Source: Clostridiaceae bacterium (GTDB lineage: Bacteria > Bacillota > Clostridia > Acetivibrionales > DUMC01). Taken from it: a DNA stretch of 8,499 nt. Below the pieces are notes generated by a model. That model saw only the letters and a program-made list of their open reading frames with translations, was not told the origin of the DNA and made no database searches. The translations under genes and the position numbers were made by a program. The DNA is taken from NCBI GenBank assembly GCA_012512865.1, contig JAAZDH010000074.1:1-8499 (forward strand), written 5' to 3'. Below are positions 1 through 6,648 of this stretch, piece by piece. The stretch's first letter is position 1, and every line of letters starts with the position of its first letter.

Positions 1-783
1 GAGAGGATACTGCCTGGTAAATTTGTCCTCGTTGGTGATGAGAGAATCCCGGGAGTTATAGGTGCCAAGGCGATACACTTGCAGGATGGCGATGAAAGAA
101 AAACCAACTGGAAGATGAAAAACATGTATATTGATGTTGGGGCTTCCAACAAGGAAGAGGCTGAAAAGCTAGCCCCACCCGGTGAATATATTTCGTTTTA
201 CAGTGAATTTGAAGAATACGGTGATGGCTGCATAAAGTCAAAGGCCCTTGATGACAGGGTGGGATGCGGCATCTTGATGGAAGTGTTAAAGGGAAATTAC
301 GAGTATAACTTATATGCATGTTTTACCGTCCAGGAAGAACTTGGCTTAAGGGGGGCGGAAACTGCGGCATTCAGGATAAAACCCGATATAGCTTTTATAT
401 TTGAGGGCACAACCTGTTCCGATGTACCTGAAACAGAGGAATACGCTTATTCAACCAAATTGGGAAAGGGCCCTGCCTTGACACTAATGGACAGGGGAAC
501 ATACGCGGATAGGAATCTTGTTAATTTTATCAGTGAAGTGGCCAGGAAAAACGGCATTGAAATACAGTTCAAGCAAACGGCCACCGGTGGGAATGACGGG
601 GCAAAAATACAAAGAACGGGCAAAGGGGCAAAAGTTGCAATAATATCGGTACCATGCAGGTATATCCATTCCCCGTCATCAATAGCAAGCAAGAAAGATT
701 ATGAGAATTGCAAAAAGCTGGCGGGATACATTTTAAATGATTTAAGCAATAACATGGATATTACAATGAAGCTTATGAAGTAA
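1..783 (+). CDS. M42-family metallo-aminopeptidase, 5' end cut by window
   Basis: Cytosolic M42 enzymes (TET/glutamyl aminopeptidase/'cellulase M' family) remove N-terminal residues from peptides using two metal ions and usually form dodecameric shells. The frame is open from base 1 and gives 260 residues before TAA. The family is about 340-350 residues, so roughly the first 80-90, including the HxD metal motif, lie outside the window. TTG at 79 is only an internal codon, because the family block GVIGAKAIHL is encoded just upstream of it. Visible active-site parts are SKALDDR (Asp pair at 250-255), QEELG (catalytic Glu and ligand Glu at 334-339), FEGTT (Glu at 403-405, in the position that is Asp in many homologues) and RYIHSP (terminal His ligand at 667-669). 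A second M42 gene follows 215 bp downstream. Substrate preference cannot be read from sequence. Family assignment is firm; the edge truncation is an artefact of the window and not a pseudogene. Confidence 0.93.
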   Translation, partial: ERILPGKFVLVGDERIPGVIGAKAIHLQDGDERKTNWKMKNMYIDVGASNKEEAEKLAPPGEYISFYSEFEEYGDGCIKSKALDDRVGCGILMEVLKGNYEYNLYACFTVQEELGLRGAETAAFRIKPDIAFIFEGTTCSDVPETEEYAYSTKLGKGPALTLMDRGTYADRNLVNFISEVARKNGIEIQFKQTATGGNDGAKIQRTGKGAKVAIISVPCRYIHSPSSIASKKDYENCKKLAGYILNDLSNNMDITMKLMK

Positions 784-824
784 TGTACCGGTAAGATTTT
801 AAGTATAAAACAGGCTATAATACA

Positions 825-848
825 AAGTACAATATCAAGTACAATACC
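825..848. repeat. 12-bp tandem duplication in the M42-M42 spacer
   Basis: AAGTACAATATC (825-836) is followed directly by AAGTACAATACC (837-848), differing at one base, and the next three bases (AAG) begin a third copy. It lies 42 bp after the first peptidase gene. The right end of the second copy also forms the left arm of the neighbouring palindrome. Seen directly; function unknown. Confidence 0.75.
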
Positions 849-859
849 AAGCTTGGTAT
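844..859. repeat. 16-bp perfect palindrome ATACCAAGCTTGGTAT
   Basis: The sequence equals its own reverse complement with no loop and with an AAGCTT core. It lies 61 bp after the stop of the first peptidase gene and about 140 bp before the start of the second. There is no following T-tract, so it is not a standard terminator. It could be a dimeric repressor site or chance; no known operator consensus was recognised. Confidence 0.6.
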
Positions 860-860
860 G

Positions 861-985
861 TTGAAAATTAAAGTTATTGAAATTTAAAAGCGTTGAGGAT
901 TGGAAAAATATTGAAAGCATTGAGCATTAAAAATAATGAATACTGAAAACATAAAACATAAAGCATTGAATATTGAAAGTTGAGA
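861..985. repeat. degenerate ATTGAAA/GCATTGA low-complexity repeats
   Basis: The A-rich stretch before the second peptidase gene is built from variants of ATTGAAA, GCATTGA and GAATA. The clearest pair is ATATTGAAAGCATTGAGCAT (around 908-927) and AGCATTGAATATTGAAAG (around 962-979), with the same words in swapped order. The period is irregular. It looks like replication-slippage sequence serving as an unstructured leader. The boundaries are approximate. Confidence 0.5.
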
Positions 986-998
986 GGAGATGAAATAA

Positions 999-1976
999 AT
1001 GTTTGACTTGTTGGCAAAGGTCACCGGTGCTTTTGGAGTTTCAGGCAACGAGGAGGAAATAAGGAATACCATAATAGAAGAAATAAAAGACAAAGTGGAT
1101 GAAATTAAAACAGACACCTTGGGAAACCTCTTTGCAATAAAAAAGGGCAGGGGTAAGAAAATCATGGTCGCCGCCCACATGGATGAAATTGGCATCATGG
1201 TGATTCATATTGATGAAAAAGGGTTTATAAGGTTTACCAACATTGGCGGGGTATCGTCTTTTACTTCAATTGGCCAGAGGGTTAGGTTTAAAAACGGTGT
1301 AATTGGTGTTGTGTCTTACGAAGAAAAACTGGACGATATAAAAAAGCTGGATCTTTCCAAGATGTATATAGACATCGGGGCAAAAAACCGCGAAGAAACT
1401 GGGAAACTGGTTAAGATCGGTGATACGGCTTGTTTCTGCGGTGATGCCGTAAGACAAGGGGACTTTGCTATTTCAAAGGCAATGGATGACAGGTGCGGTT
1501 GTGCTGTTGCCATAGGGGCAATAAAGAACCTGTCTCAAACGGATAATGAAATTTATTTCGTATTTACCGTCCAGGAAGAGTTGGGTTTAAGAGGGGCCAC
1601 CACGGCTGCATACCAAATTATGCCCGACTTTGCAATCGCCCTTGATGTAACAGGTACCGGCGACAAGCCTGAAAGCCGTTTAATGGAAGTAAAGCTTGGA
1701 GCGGGCCCGGCTATTAAAATAAGAGACAGGTCTTTAATTTGCCACCCGGAAGTAAGAAAATTACTTGAAGATGCCGCAAAAAGAAACAACATACCTTATC
1801 AATACGAGATACTTGAATGGGGAGGAACTGATGCAGGAGCCATACAATTGACAGGCGGCGGGATACCTTCAGGTGTCATATCCGTACCTTGCAGGTATAT
1901 CCACACACCTTCCGAGATGATATGCATGAGTGATTATGAAAATGCCGTTAAGCTCCTTGTTGAGGCAATAAGATAG
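999..1976 (+). CDS. M42-family metallo-aminopeptidase (complete)
   Basis: Predicted cytosolic two-metal aminopeptidase of 325 residues, slightly shorter than many M42 members. All expected active-site residues are present: AAHMDEIG (His60, Asp62), SKAMDDR (Asp163-Asp164), VQEELG (Glu193 as general base and Glu194 as ligand), ALDVT (Asp216) and RYIHTP (His302). The start is supported by AGGAGA at 985-990 with an 8-base gap, and by the N-terminus, which matches the usual 'LL..L....GVSG.E' opening of the family. The stretch around residues 100-120 lacks the GVIGxKxxHL block seen in the upstream paralogue, so the two belong to different subgroups. Both share QEELGLRGA and ISVPCRYIH. Tandem M42 genes suggest peptidases of complementary specificity, possibly assembling together. 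There are no TM segments or signal peptide. The exact substrate is unknown. Confidence 0.95.
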   Translation: MFDLLAKVTGAFGVSGNEEEIRNTIIEEIKDKVDEIKTDTLGNLFAIKKGRGKKIMVAAHMDEIGIMVIHIDEKGFIRFTNIGGVSSFTSIGQRVRFKNGVIGVVSYEEKLDDIKKLDLSKMYIDIGAKNREETGKLVKIGDTACFCGDAVRQGDFAISKAMDDRCGCAVAIGAIKNLSQTDNEIYFVFTVQEELGLRGATTAAYQIMPDFAIALDVTGTGDKPESRLMEVKLGAGPAIKIRDRSLICHPEVRKLLEDAAKRNNIPYQYEILEWGGTDAGAIQLTGGGIPSGVISVPCRYIHTPSEMICMSDYENAVKLLVEAIR

Positions 1977-2066
1977 TTTACGGGTTTTGCACATTTTCAG
2001 ATGCTTGGGCATTAACAGTTTTTTTACTTTTCACCGCCGGAGGATTTTTGATGTTTTAGGCTTTAT

Positions 2067-2097
2067 TTGACATAAGCATTATAAGTATTGCTTTAAG
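2067..2097 (+). promoter_or_regulatory. possible sigma-A promoter upstream of iorA
   Basis: A perfect -35 hexamer TTGACA (2067-2072) lies about 165 bp before the iorA start. The best -10 is poor: TTTAAG at 2092-2097, four of six matches, with a long 19-bp spacer. The TATAAT at 2213-2218 sits too close to the ribosome-binding site to give a normal leader. Weak prediction. Confidence 0.25.
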
Positions 2098-2128
2098 TAC
2101 CATAAAAGGTTAAAATAAAATACTATAC

Positions 2129-2142
2129 ATTGTAAATACAAT
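2129..2142. promoter_or_regulatory. inverted repeat ATTGTA-AA-TACAAT before iorA
   Basis: Two 6-bp arms are perfect reverse complements around an AA centre, located 93 bp upstream of the chosen iorA start. The form fits a small dimeric regulator's operator, but it does not match a consensus I can name with confidence, and such AT-rich sites arise often by chance. Confidence 0.3.
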
Positions 2143-2199
2143 AAAAATAAAGAGTTAAAAAAAATAAAAATAAAAAAAGAAAAAAAGGGAAAAAAGAAA
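2141..2199. repeat. A-tract low-complexity leader of iorA
   Basis: A run of short A-tracts broken by single T or G bases (AATAAAAATAAA, AAAAATAAAAAAAGAAAAAAAGGG). Positions 2161-2200 contain only three T. Expected to be unstructured in the transcript. No riboswitch, T-box or attenuator motif was found in the 1977-2234 spacer. A weak 4-bp stem at 2001-2012 is followed by seven T at 2019-2025, too weak to call a terminator. Confidence 0.6.
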
Positions 2200-2222
2200 T
2201 TACGTGCTTTTATATAATGTTT

Positions 2223-2228
2223 GGGGGT
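2223..2228 (+). promoter_or_regulatory. GGGGGT ribosome-binding site deciding the iorA start
   Basis: GGGGGT can pair with the anti-SD core like GGAGGT with one G-U pair, and sits 6 bases before ATG at 2235. The in-frame ATG at 2217 has no SD and would place this site inside the gene, so 2235 is preferred. Confidence 0.65.
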
Positions 2229-2234
2229 TGGTTA

Positions 2235-3986
2235 ATGAAGAAATTAATGCTAGGCAATGAAGCTGTTGCCAGGGGGGCGTACGAGGCAGGAGTTATGGTT
2301 GCAACCGCATACCCTGGTACTCCAAGTACTGAAATAACCGAGAATATTGCAAAATACGATGATATTTACGCTGAATGGTCTCCAAATGAAAAAGTTGCCC
2401 TGGAAGTGGCCATAGGCGCATCAATTGCAGGTGCACGATCTATTTGTTCCATGAAACATGTGGGTCTTAATGTAGCCGCTGACCCTCTTTTTACCGTGTC
2501 ATACACGGGAGTGAACGGCGGTCTTGTCATCATGGTTGCAGATGATCCGGGTATGCATAGTTCCCAGAATGAACAAGACAGCAGGTTTTATGCAATGGCG
2601 GCAAACGTTCCAATGCTGGAGCCGGCTGACAGCACCGAATGCAAGGAATTAGTAAAGGAAGCTTTCAGGATAAGCGAAGAATTTGATTGTCCCGTGATAG
2701 TCAGGCTTACAACAAGAATTGCCCATTCAAGAAGTATAGTTGAGCTTGGGGAAAGGGAAGACATATCCCTGAGGGAATACCGGAAGGACCCCGGTAAATA
2801 TGTCATGATGCCTGCCATGGCCAGGGCAAGGCATGTTGAAGTTGAAAAGAGGATGAAAAGGCTGGGGGATTTCAGCAACCAGGCAACTCTAAACAGGATA
2901 GAATGGGGAAACAGGGACATTGGAATAATTACAAGCGGCATAGCTTACCAGTATTCAAGGGAAGCATTTAAAGACGCTTCATTCTTGAAACTGGGCATGG
3001 TATATCCCATACCTGAAGATTTAATAAGGGAATTTGCAGCAGAAGTGGAAACCCTGTATGTAATTGAAGAATTGGCCCTGTTCCTGGAAAACCAGGTTAA
3101 ACAGCTGGGTATCAAGGTAACAGGCAAGGATGTTTTACCTGTGGTAGGGGAACTCAGCACCGGTATGCTGAAAGAAAAACTGCTTGGCCAGGGCCCGGAA
3201 CCTGGTTGCAGTACGGAAGAAAAAGTCCCGGTAAGGCCTCCTGTTATGTGCCCGGGATGCCCTCACAGGGGAGTGTTTTACGTCTTAAAGCAGATGAAGC
3301 TGACCGTAACCGGCGATATAGGCTGCTATACCCTGGGTGCATTACCGCCTCTTGGGTCCATGGATACTTGCGTTTGTATGGGGGCAAGCATTGGCATGGC
3401 CCATGGAATGGAAAAGGCAAGGGGCAGGGAATTTGCTTCGAAAACCGTGGCGGTAATAGGGGATTCAACTTTCATACATTCAGGGATAACAGGATTGATA
3501 GATATTGTTTATAACAATGGAACATCAACGGTTATTATCCTTGACAACTCCATTACAGGCATGACGGGACACCAGCACAATCCTGTATCAGGATATACCA
3601 TAAAAGGAGAACCTGCAAAACAGGTTGACCTGGTAAAGCTTGCACAGGCCATAGGAATTGAAAGGGTAAGGGTGGTGGACCCTTATGATATAAATGAGTT
3701 TGAAAAAGTTGTAAAAGAAGAGGTCAGCGTTGATGAACCGTCCTTGATAATTTCAAAAAGGCCGTGTGCATTACTTAAAGGTGTTAAGTTTGAAGGCCCG
3801 CTGAGGATTAATAAAGAAAAGTGCAAGATCTGCAGGATTTGTATGAGAATTGGCTGTCCTGCCCTGGTTGACAAGGGAAGCCATATTGAAATTAATGAAA
3901 CATTGTGCGGAGGCTGCGGCCTTTGCACCAGGTTGTGCCGCTTTGATGCTATTGAAAAGGCTGGTGATTTAAATGAAAAATGTTAA
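2235..3986 (+). CDS. iorA: indolepyruvate:ferredoxin oxidoreductase, alpha subunit
   Basis: Large subunit of the cytosolic, oxygen-sensitive enzyme that interconverts arylpyruvates (indolepyruvate, phenylpyruvate, hydroxyphenylpyruvate) plus CoA with arylacetyl-CoA, CO2 and reduced ferredoxin, using TPP. From ATG 2235 it has 583 residues, slightly short but normal for the family. It opens with KKLMLGNEAVARGAYEAGV, the typical N-terminus of the pyrimidine-binding domain. Next come a CPGCPHRG block (Cys339, Cys342), the TPP-binding domain with GDST (409-412) and LDNSITGMTGHQ (Asn438), and a C-terminal ferredoxin domain with two Cys sets (530, 533, 536, 541 and 558, 561, 564, 568) for two [4Fe-4S] clusters. 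An extra in-frame ATG at 2217 would add six residues but lacks an SD. The end overlaps iorB by 14 bp, indicating translational coupling. Assignment is firm; the preferred aryl substrate and physiological direction are inferred. Confidence 0.96.
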   Translation: MKKLMLGNEAVARGAYEAGVMVATAYPGTPSTEITENIAKYDDIYAEWSPNEKVALEVAIGASIAGARSICSMKHVGLNVAADPLFTVSYTGVNGGLVIMVADDPGMHSSQNEQDSRFYAMAANVPMLEPADSTECKELVKEAFRISEEFDCPVIVRLTTRIAHSRSIVELGEREDISLREYRKDPGKYVMMPAMARARHVEVEKRMKRLGDFSNQATLNRIEWGNRDIGIITSGIAYQYSREAFKDASFLKLGMVYPIPEDLIREFAAEVETLYVIEELALFLENQVKQLGIKVTGKDVLPVVGELSTGMLKEKLLGQGPEPGCSTEEKVPVRPPVMCPGCPHRGVFYVLKQMKLTVTGDIGCYTLGALPPLGSMDTCVCMGASIGMAHGMEKARGREFASKTVAVIGDSTFIHSGITGLIDIVYNNGTSTVIILDNSITGMTGHQHNPVSGYTIKGEPAKQVDLVKLAQAIGIERVRVVDPYDINEFEKVVKEEVSVDEPSLIISKRPCALLKGVKFEGPLRINKEKCKICRICMRIGCPALVDKGSHIEINETLCGGCGLCTRLCRFDAIEKAGDLNEKC

Positions 3987-4554
3987 TATGATCATAGTCG
4001 GGGTGGGAGGCCAGGGAACTCTTTTAACAAGCAAGATAATCGGCAATGCAGCGCTGAAGGAGTCATACCATGTAAAGGTGTCGGAAGTTCATGGGATGTC
4101 CCAAAGGGGAGGCAGTGTTATAACATATGTTAAATTGGGCAGCAGCGTGGACTCTCCCCTTGTTGAAAAAAATGAAGCAGATATAATTATTGCCTTTGAG
4201 AAGCTAGAAGCCTTGCGATGGATTGAATACTTGAAAAAGGGCGGTAGCCTGGTTGTAAACGACCAGCAGATAAATCCCATGCCGGTTATAACAGGCAGGG
4301 AAAAATACCCGGACAATATAATTGAAAAATTAAGGCATATGTGCGGATATGAAAAGGTGATAGCCGTGGATGCCTTGAAGATTGCAAAGGAATTGGGCAA
4401 CACCAGGGTTGTCAACCTGGTCCTGGTGGGAATCCTTGCAAGGTTGATGCCGTTTTCAAAAGAGATATGGCTTGAGTCTATCAAAGAATCGGTACCTACC
4501 AAGTATTACGATGTTAATAAAAAGGCTTTTGAGGTTGGGTTTGGCTTGATGTAA
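3973..4554 (+). CDS. iorB: indolepyruvate:ferredoxin oxidoreductase, beta subunit
   Basis: Small partner of IorA, 193 residues, consisting of the single gamma-type domain shared with pyruvate:ferredoxin oxidoreductases, thought to take part in CoA binding. Seen directly: a Rossmann-like start VGVGGQGTLL (Gly10, Gly12, Gly13, Gly15) and the family signature SEVHGMSQRGGSV (37-49). The length is usual for IorB. ATG 3973 lies inside the last codons of iorA. The nearest SD is a modest GGTGAT at 3963-3968, so expression probably depends on ribosomes finishing iorA. ATG 3988 (Met6) is an alternative start, but it would remove residues homologous to the usual N-terminus. After the stop comes a 231-bp spacer before paaK, so paaK may be on the same transcript or have its own promoter. 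Confidence 0.95.
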   Translation: MKNVNMIIVGVGGQGTLLTSKIIGNAALKESYHVKVSEVHGMSQRGGSVITYVKLGSSVDSPLVEKNEADIIIAFEKLEALRWIEYLKKGGSLVVNDQQINPMPVITGREKYPDNIIEKLRHMCGYEKVIAVDALKIAKELGNTRVVNLVLVGILARLMPFSKEIWLESIKESVPTKYYDVNKKAFEVGFGLM

Positions 4555-4683
4555 CATATCATGGTTTTTATTCATGGGAAGAAAGATAAGAAAAAAGGTA
4601 AGCAGAAGCAAGGTGTAAAAAAGTTCAGGCAGGTAAAAGCCGAATAAACAGGGATGTGCAAGGATTAATAACAGTTAATAAAA

Positions 4684-4731
4684 AATAAGCAAAGAAGAAT
4701 TAACAAGAATAAGCAAAGAAAGATTAACAGA
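4684..4731. repeat. two-copy 24-bp tandem repeat in the iorB-paaK spacer
   Basis: AATAAGCAAAGAAGAATTAA begins copy one (4684-4707), and AATAAGCAAAGAAAGATTAA begins copy two (4708-4731). The unit is 24 bp with a few mismatches. It sits in a spacer that is strongly purine-rich and poor in T on the coding strand (about 25 T in 4581-4785 by my count). Seen directly; function unknown. Confidence 0.7.
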
Positions 4732-4772
4732 AAAGATAGAAAAGATGAGAAAATAAACAAAGACGAGCGAAC

Positions 4773-4778
4773 GGGGGG
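4773..4778 (+). promoter_or_regulatory. G-only ribosome-binding site of paaK
   Basis: Six G (4773-4778) lie 7 bases before ATG 4786 and can pair with the anti-SD through one G-U pair. This resembles the GGGGGT before iorA and differs from the AGGAG-type sites before the second peptidase and the ACT gene. Confidence 0.6.
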
Positions 4779-4785
4779 AAAACAA

Positions 4786-6087
4786 ATGGAATACTGGAAC
4801 AGTGCCTGTGAATGCATGCCAAGGGAAGAGCTTACCAGGTTACAGGAAGAAAGGCTGAAAGAAACAGTAAAAAGGGTTTACCATAATGTGCCTCATTACC
4901 GGAAAAAGATGCAGGCTATAGGGCTTGAACCCGGGGATATACAAAGCCTCGAGGATTTAAAAAAGCTTCCTTTTACCACCAAACAGGATTTGAGAGATAC
5001 CTATCCGTACGGAATGTTTGCGGTACCGCTGTCCGAAATAGTGAGAATACATGCATCTTCGGGGACAACCGGTAAACCGACCGTTGTAGGCTATACCAGG
5101 CGTGATATTGATACATGGGCTGAAGTTACTGCACGTACGCTGGCATGTGCAGGCGGAAACAAGAATTCGGTTGTACAAATAGCATATGGATACGGGCTTT
5201 TTACGGGAGGACTCGGAGTTCATTACGGGGCCGAAAGAATAGGGGCTTCCGTGATACCAATATCCGGGGGCAACACAAAAAGGCAAATTCAAATAATGAA
5301 GGATTTCGGCTCCACCATACTGGCCTGTACACCTTCTTATGCCTTGTACATGGCTGAAGAGATGGAAGCAATGGGTATAAGCAAGGACGAGTTAAAAATG
5401 AAGGCAGGTATTTTCGGCGCAGAGCCCTGGTCGGAACAAATGCGTGAAGAAATCGAAAAGCGTATGGGCATCCTTGCTATTGATATATACGGCTTAAGCG
5501 AGGTAATAGGACCGGGGGTTGCCAGCGAATGCAAGTTCAAGTGCGGGCTGCATGTATTCGAGGATCATTTTATCCCCGAAATAATTGACCCTAACACAGG
5601 GGAGTCTTTACCGCCAGGTTCCGTAGGAGAACTGGTATTTACGACAATAACCAAGGAAGGGTTGCCTTTAATCAGGTATCGTACCAGGGACATATCAGCC
5701 TTGGATTATAATGTCTGCGAGTGCGGGAGAACCTGCGTGAGAATGAAGAAAGTCATGGGCAGGACCGATGACATGCTTATTATAAGAGGTGTAAATGTTT
5801 TCCCATCGCAAATCGAAAGCGTCCTGCTGGAAATTGGAGATGCCCTGCCCCATTACCAGCTGATTGTAAGAAGGGAGAACAACCTTGATACACTTGAAGT
5901 ACTGGTTGAGGTTAACCAGGAATTGTTTTCCGATGAGATTAGAAAACTGGAGTCAGTGGAAAGGAAAATCAAGAACTCAATTGAAAGTGTTCTTGGGCTG
6001 AGCGCAAAAATTACCCTGGTTGAGCCCAAGACGATAGAGAGAAGCGAAGGAAAGGCCAAAAGGGTAGTTGATTTAAGAAAAATTTAA
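4786..6087 (+). CDS. paaK: phenylacetate-CoA ligase (AMP-forming)
   Basis: Cytosolic adenylate-forming enzyme that activates phenylacetate, or a related aryl acid such as indoleacetate, with ATP and CoA to the CoA thioester, AMP and PPi. Its 433 residues match the family. Motifs seen: P-loop SSGTTGKPT (91-99), the ACTPSYAL block, YGLSE (235-239, adenine pocket), a hinge-region RTDDMLIIRGVNVFP (326-340), and a C-terminal domain ending EGKAKRVVD, whose Lys is the likely adenylation-step lysine. Cysteines in ECKFKCGLH (249, 253) and CECGRTC (311, 313, 317) may form a metal site, as suspected for several anaerobe homologues; this is inference. It follows iorAB and is tied to the ACT gene by only 14 bp. 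The neighbourhood argues for an arylacetate substrate feeding or draining the IorAB reaction. Family is certain; the natural acid is not known. Confidence 0.94.
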   Translation: MEYWNSACECMPREELTRLQEERLKETVKRVYHNVPHYRKKMQAIGLEPGDIQSLEDLKKLPFTTKQDLRDTYPYGMFAVPLSEIVRIHASSGTTGKPTVVGYTRRDIDTWAEVTARTLACAGGNKNSVVQIAYGYGLFTGGLGVHYGAERIGASVIPISGGNTKRQIQIMKDFGSTILACTPSYALYMAEEMEAMGISKDELKMKAGIFGAEPWSEQMREEIEKRMGILAIDIYGLSEVIGPGVASECKFKCGLHVFEDHFIPEIIDPNTGESLPPGSVGELVFTTITKEGLPLIRYRTRDISALDYNVCECGRTCVRMKKVMGRTDDMLIIRGVNVFPSQIESVLLEIGDALPHYQLIVRRENNLDTLEVLVEVNQELFSDEIRKLESVERKIKNSIESVLGLSAKITLVEPKTIERSEGKAKRVVDLRKI

Positions 6088-6101
6088 GGAGTGGTTGTCC
6101 C

Positions 6102-6530
6102 ATGGTAAAACAGATTTCCATTTTCCTTGAAAACAAGTCCGGGAGATTGGCTGCTGTTACAAGGGTTTTAGGTTCCAACGGCATTGACATTAGCGCCCTT
6201 TCAATTGCCGACACCACTGATTTCGGGATTTTAAGAATTATCGTTAATGATCCCGGCAAGGCTATCAAAGTCTTGACAGATAACGGCTTTACGGTAAGAA
6301 GCACTGATGTTATTGCCATTTCGGTTCCCGACAGGCCGGGTGGACTGGCTGATGTCCTGGAAATCCTTGCAAGGCAGTCTATCGGGATAGAGTATACCTA
6401 TGCTTTTGTCGGGAAAATTGAGGGTGAAGCACTGGTCATATTGAGGCCGGATGACCCGGAAAGAGCTTACGAGGTTTTAAAAGAAAACAACGTAAAGGTA
6501 CTGTCGGCCGAAGACGTTCACAGCTTATAA
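6102..6530 (+). CDS. tandem ACT-domain protein (probable amino-acid sensor)
   Basis: Small cytosolic protein of 142 residues made only of two ACT domains: one at about 3-66 opening with the ligand-loop motif ENKSGRL, and one at about 70-138 opening with PDRPGGL. Both are the typical strand-helix turn where ACT domains bind amino acids at dimer interfaces. No catalytic or DNA-binding domain is attached, so it must act through a partner or by sequestering ligand. Its SD, AAGGAG (6086-6091), overlaps the paaK stop codon and sits 10 bases before ATG, so it is clearly co-transcribed with paaK. Proteins of this type commonly accompany paaK and ior genes in anaerobic Bacillota. By context I infer that it binds an aromatic amino acid or aryl acid and tunes PaaK or IorAB; the sequence alone does not show the ligand. 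Confidence 0.9.
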   Translation: MVKQISIFLENKSGRLAAVTRVLGSNGIDISALSIADTTDFGILRIIVNDPGKAIKVLTDNGFTVRSTDVIAISVPDRPGGLADVLEILARQSIGIEYTYAFVGKIEGEALVILRPDDPERAYEVLKENNVKVLSAEDVHSL

Positions 6531-6648
6531 GGTTTGTAAATCCTCGGGTGGTTATATGTAGCTAACGCTGTATGCAGTCAAGGTTAAGCTCTTCCGGGGT
6601 AACATGAGGCAAAAGCTGCAAGTAGCTTAAGCTATGTCCCTGCCGTAG
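6531..6648. other. convergent spacer between the ACT gene and the transglutaminase gene
   Basis: 118 bp between two stop codons. It holds a 12-bp perfect palindrome TAGCTTAAGCTA (6623-6634) and an overlapping AAGCT/AGCTT stem, but no GC-rich hairpin with a T-tract on either strand. I therefore see no convincing terminator, although one is expected for convergent genes. Confidence 0.5.

Noticed and set aside
79..783. Start of the first peptidase at TTG 79
   Set aside because: The frame is open to base 1 and upstream codons encode conserved M42 sequence, so the gene begins outside the window.
2001..2025. ATGC-TTGG-GCAT stem followed by seven T as a terminator of the second peptidase gene
   Set aside because: The stem is only 4 bp and is separated from the T-run by six bases, too weak to call.
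2213..2218. TATAAT as a -10 promoter element of iorA
   Set aside because: No -35 element at the correct distance, and a start about 7 bases downstream would remove part of the ribosome-binding site.
2217..2234. Upstream ATG extending IorA by six residues
   Set aside because: No SD before it, it overlaps a TATAAT string, and homologues start at the equivalent of ATG 2235, which has a well-placed GGGGGT.
2588..2941. Antisense open frames inside iorA and the other genes (for example 117 codons at 2588-2941)
   Set aside because: They lie opposite firmly assigned coding regions, have no SD or recognisable motifs, and read as shadows of the sense codons.
6562..6648. 28 open codons in frame after the TAA of the transglutaminase gene, reading LRQGHSLSYLQLLPHVTPEE and eight more residues to TAG at 6562-6564, suggesting readthrough or a lost C-terminal extension
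   Set aside because: A run of this length is expected by chance fairly often, the protein already ends at a normal family position (YRYLLGRI), and no readthrough signal was recognised.
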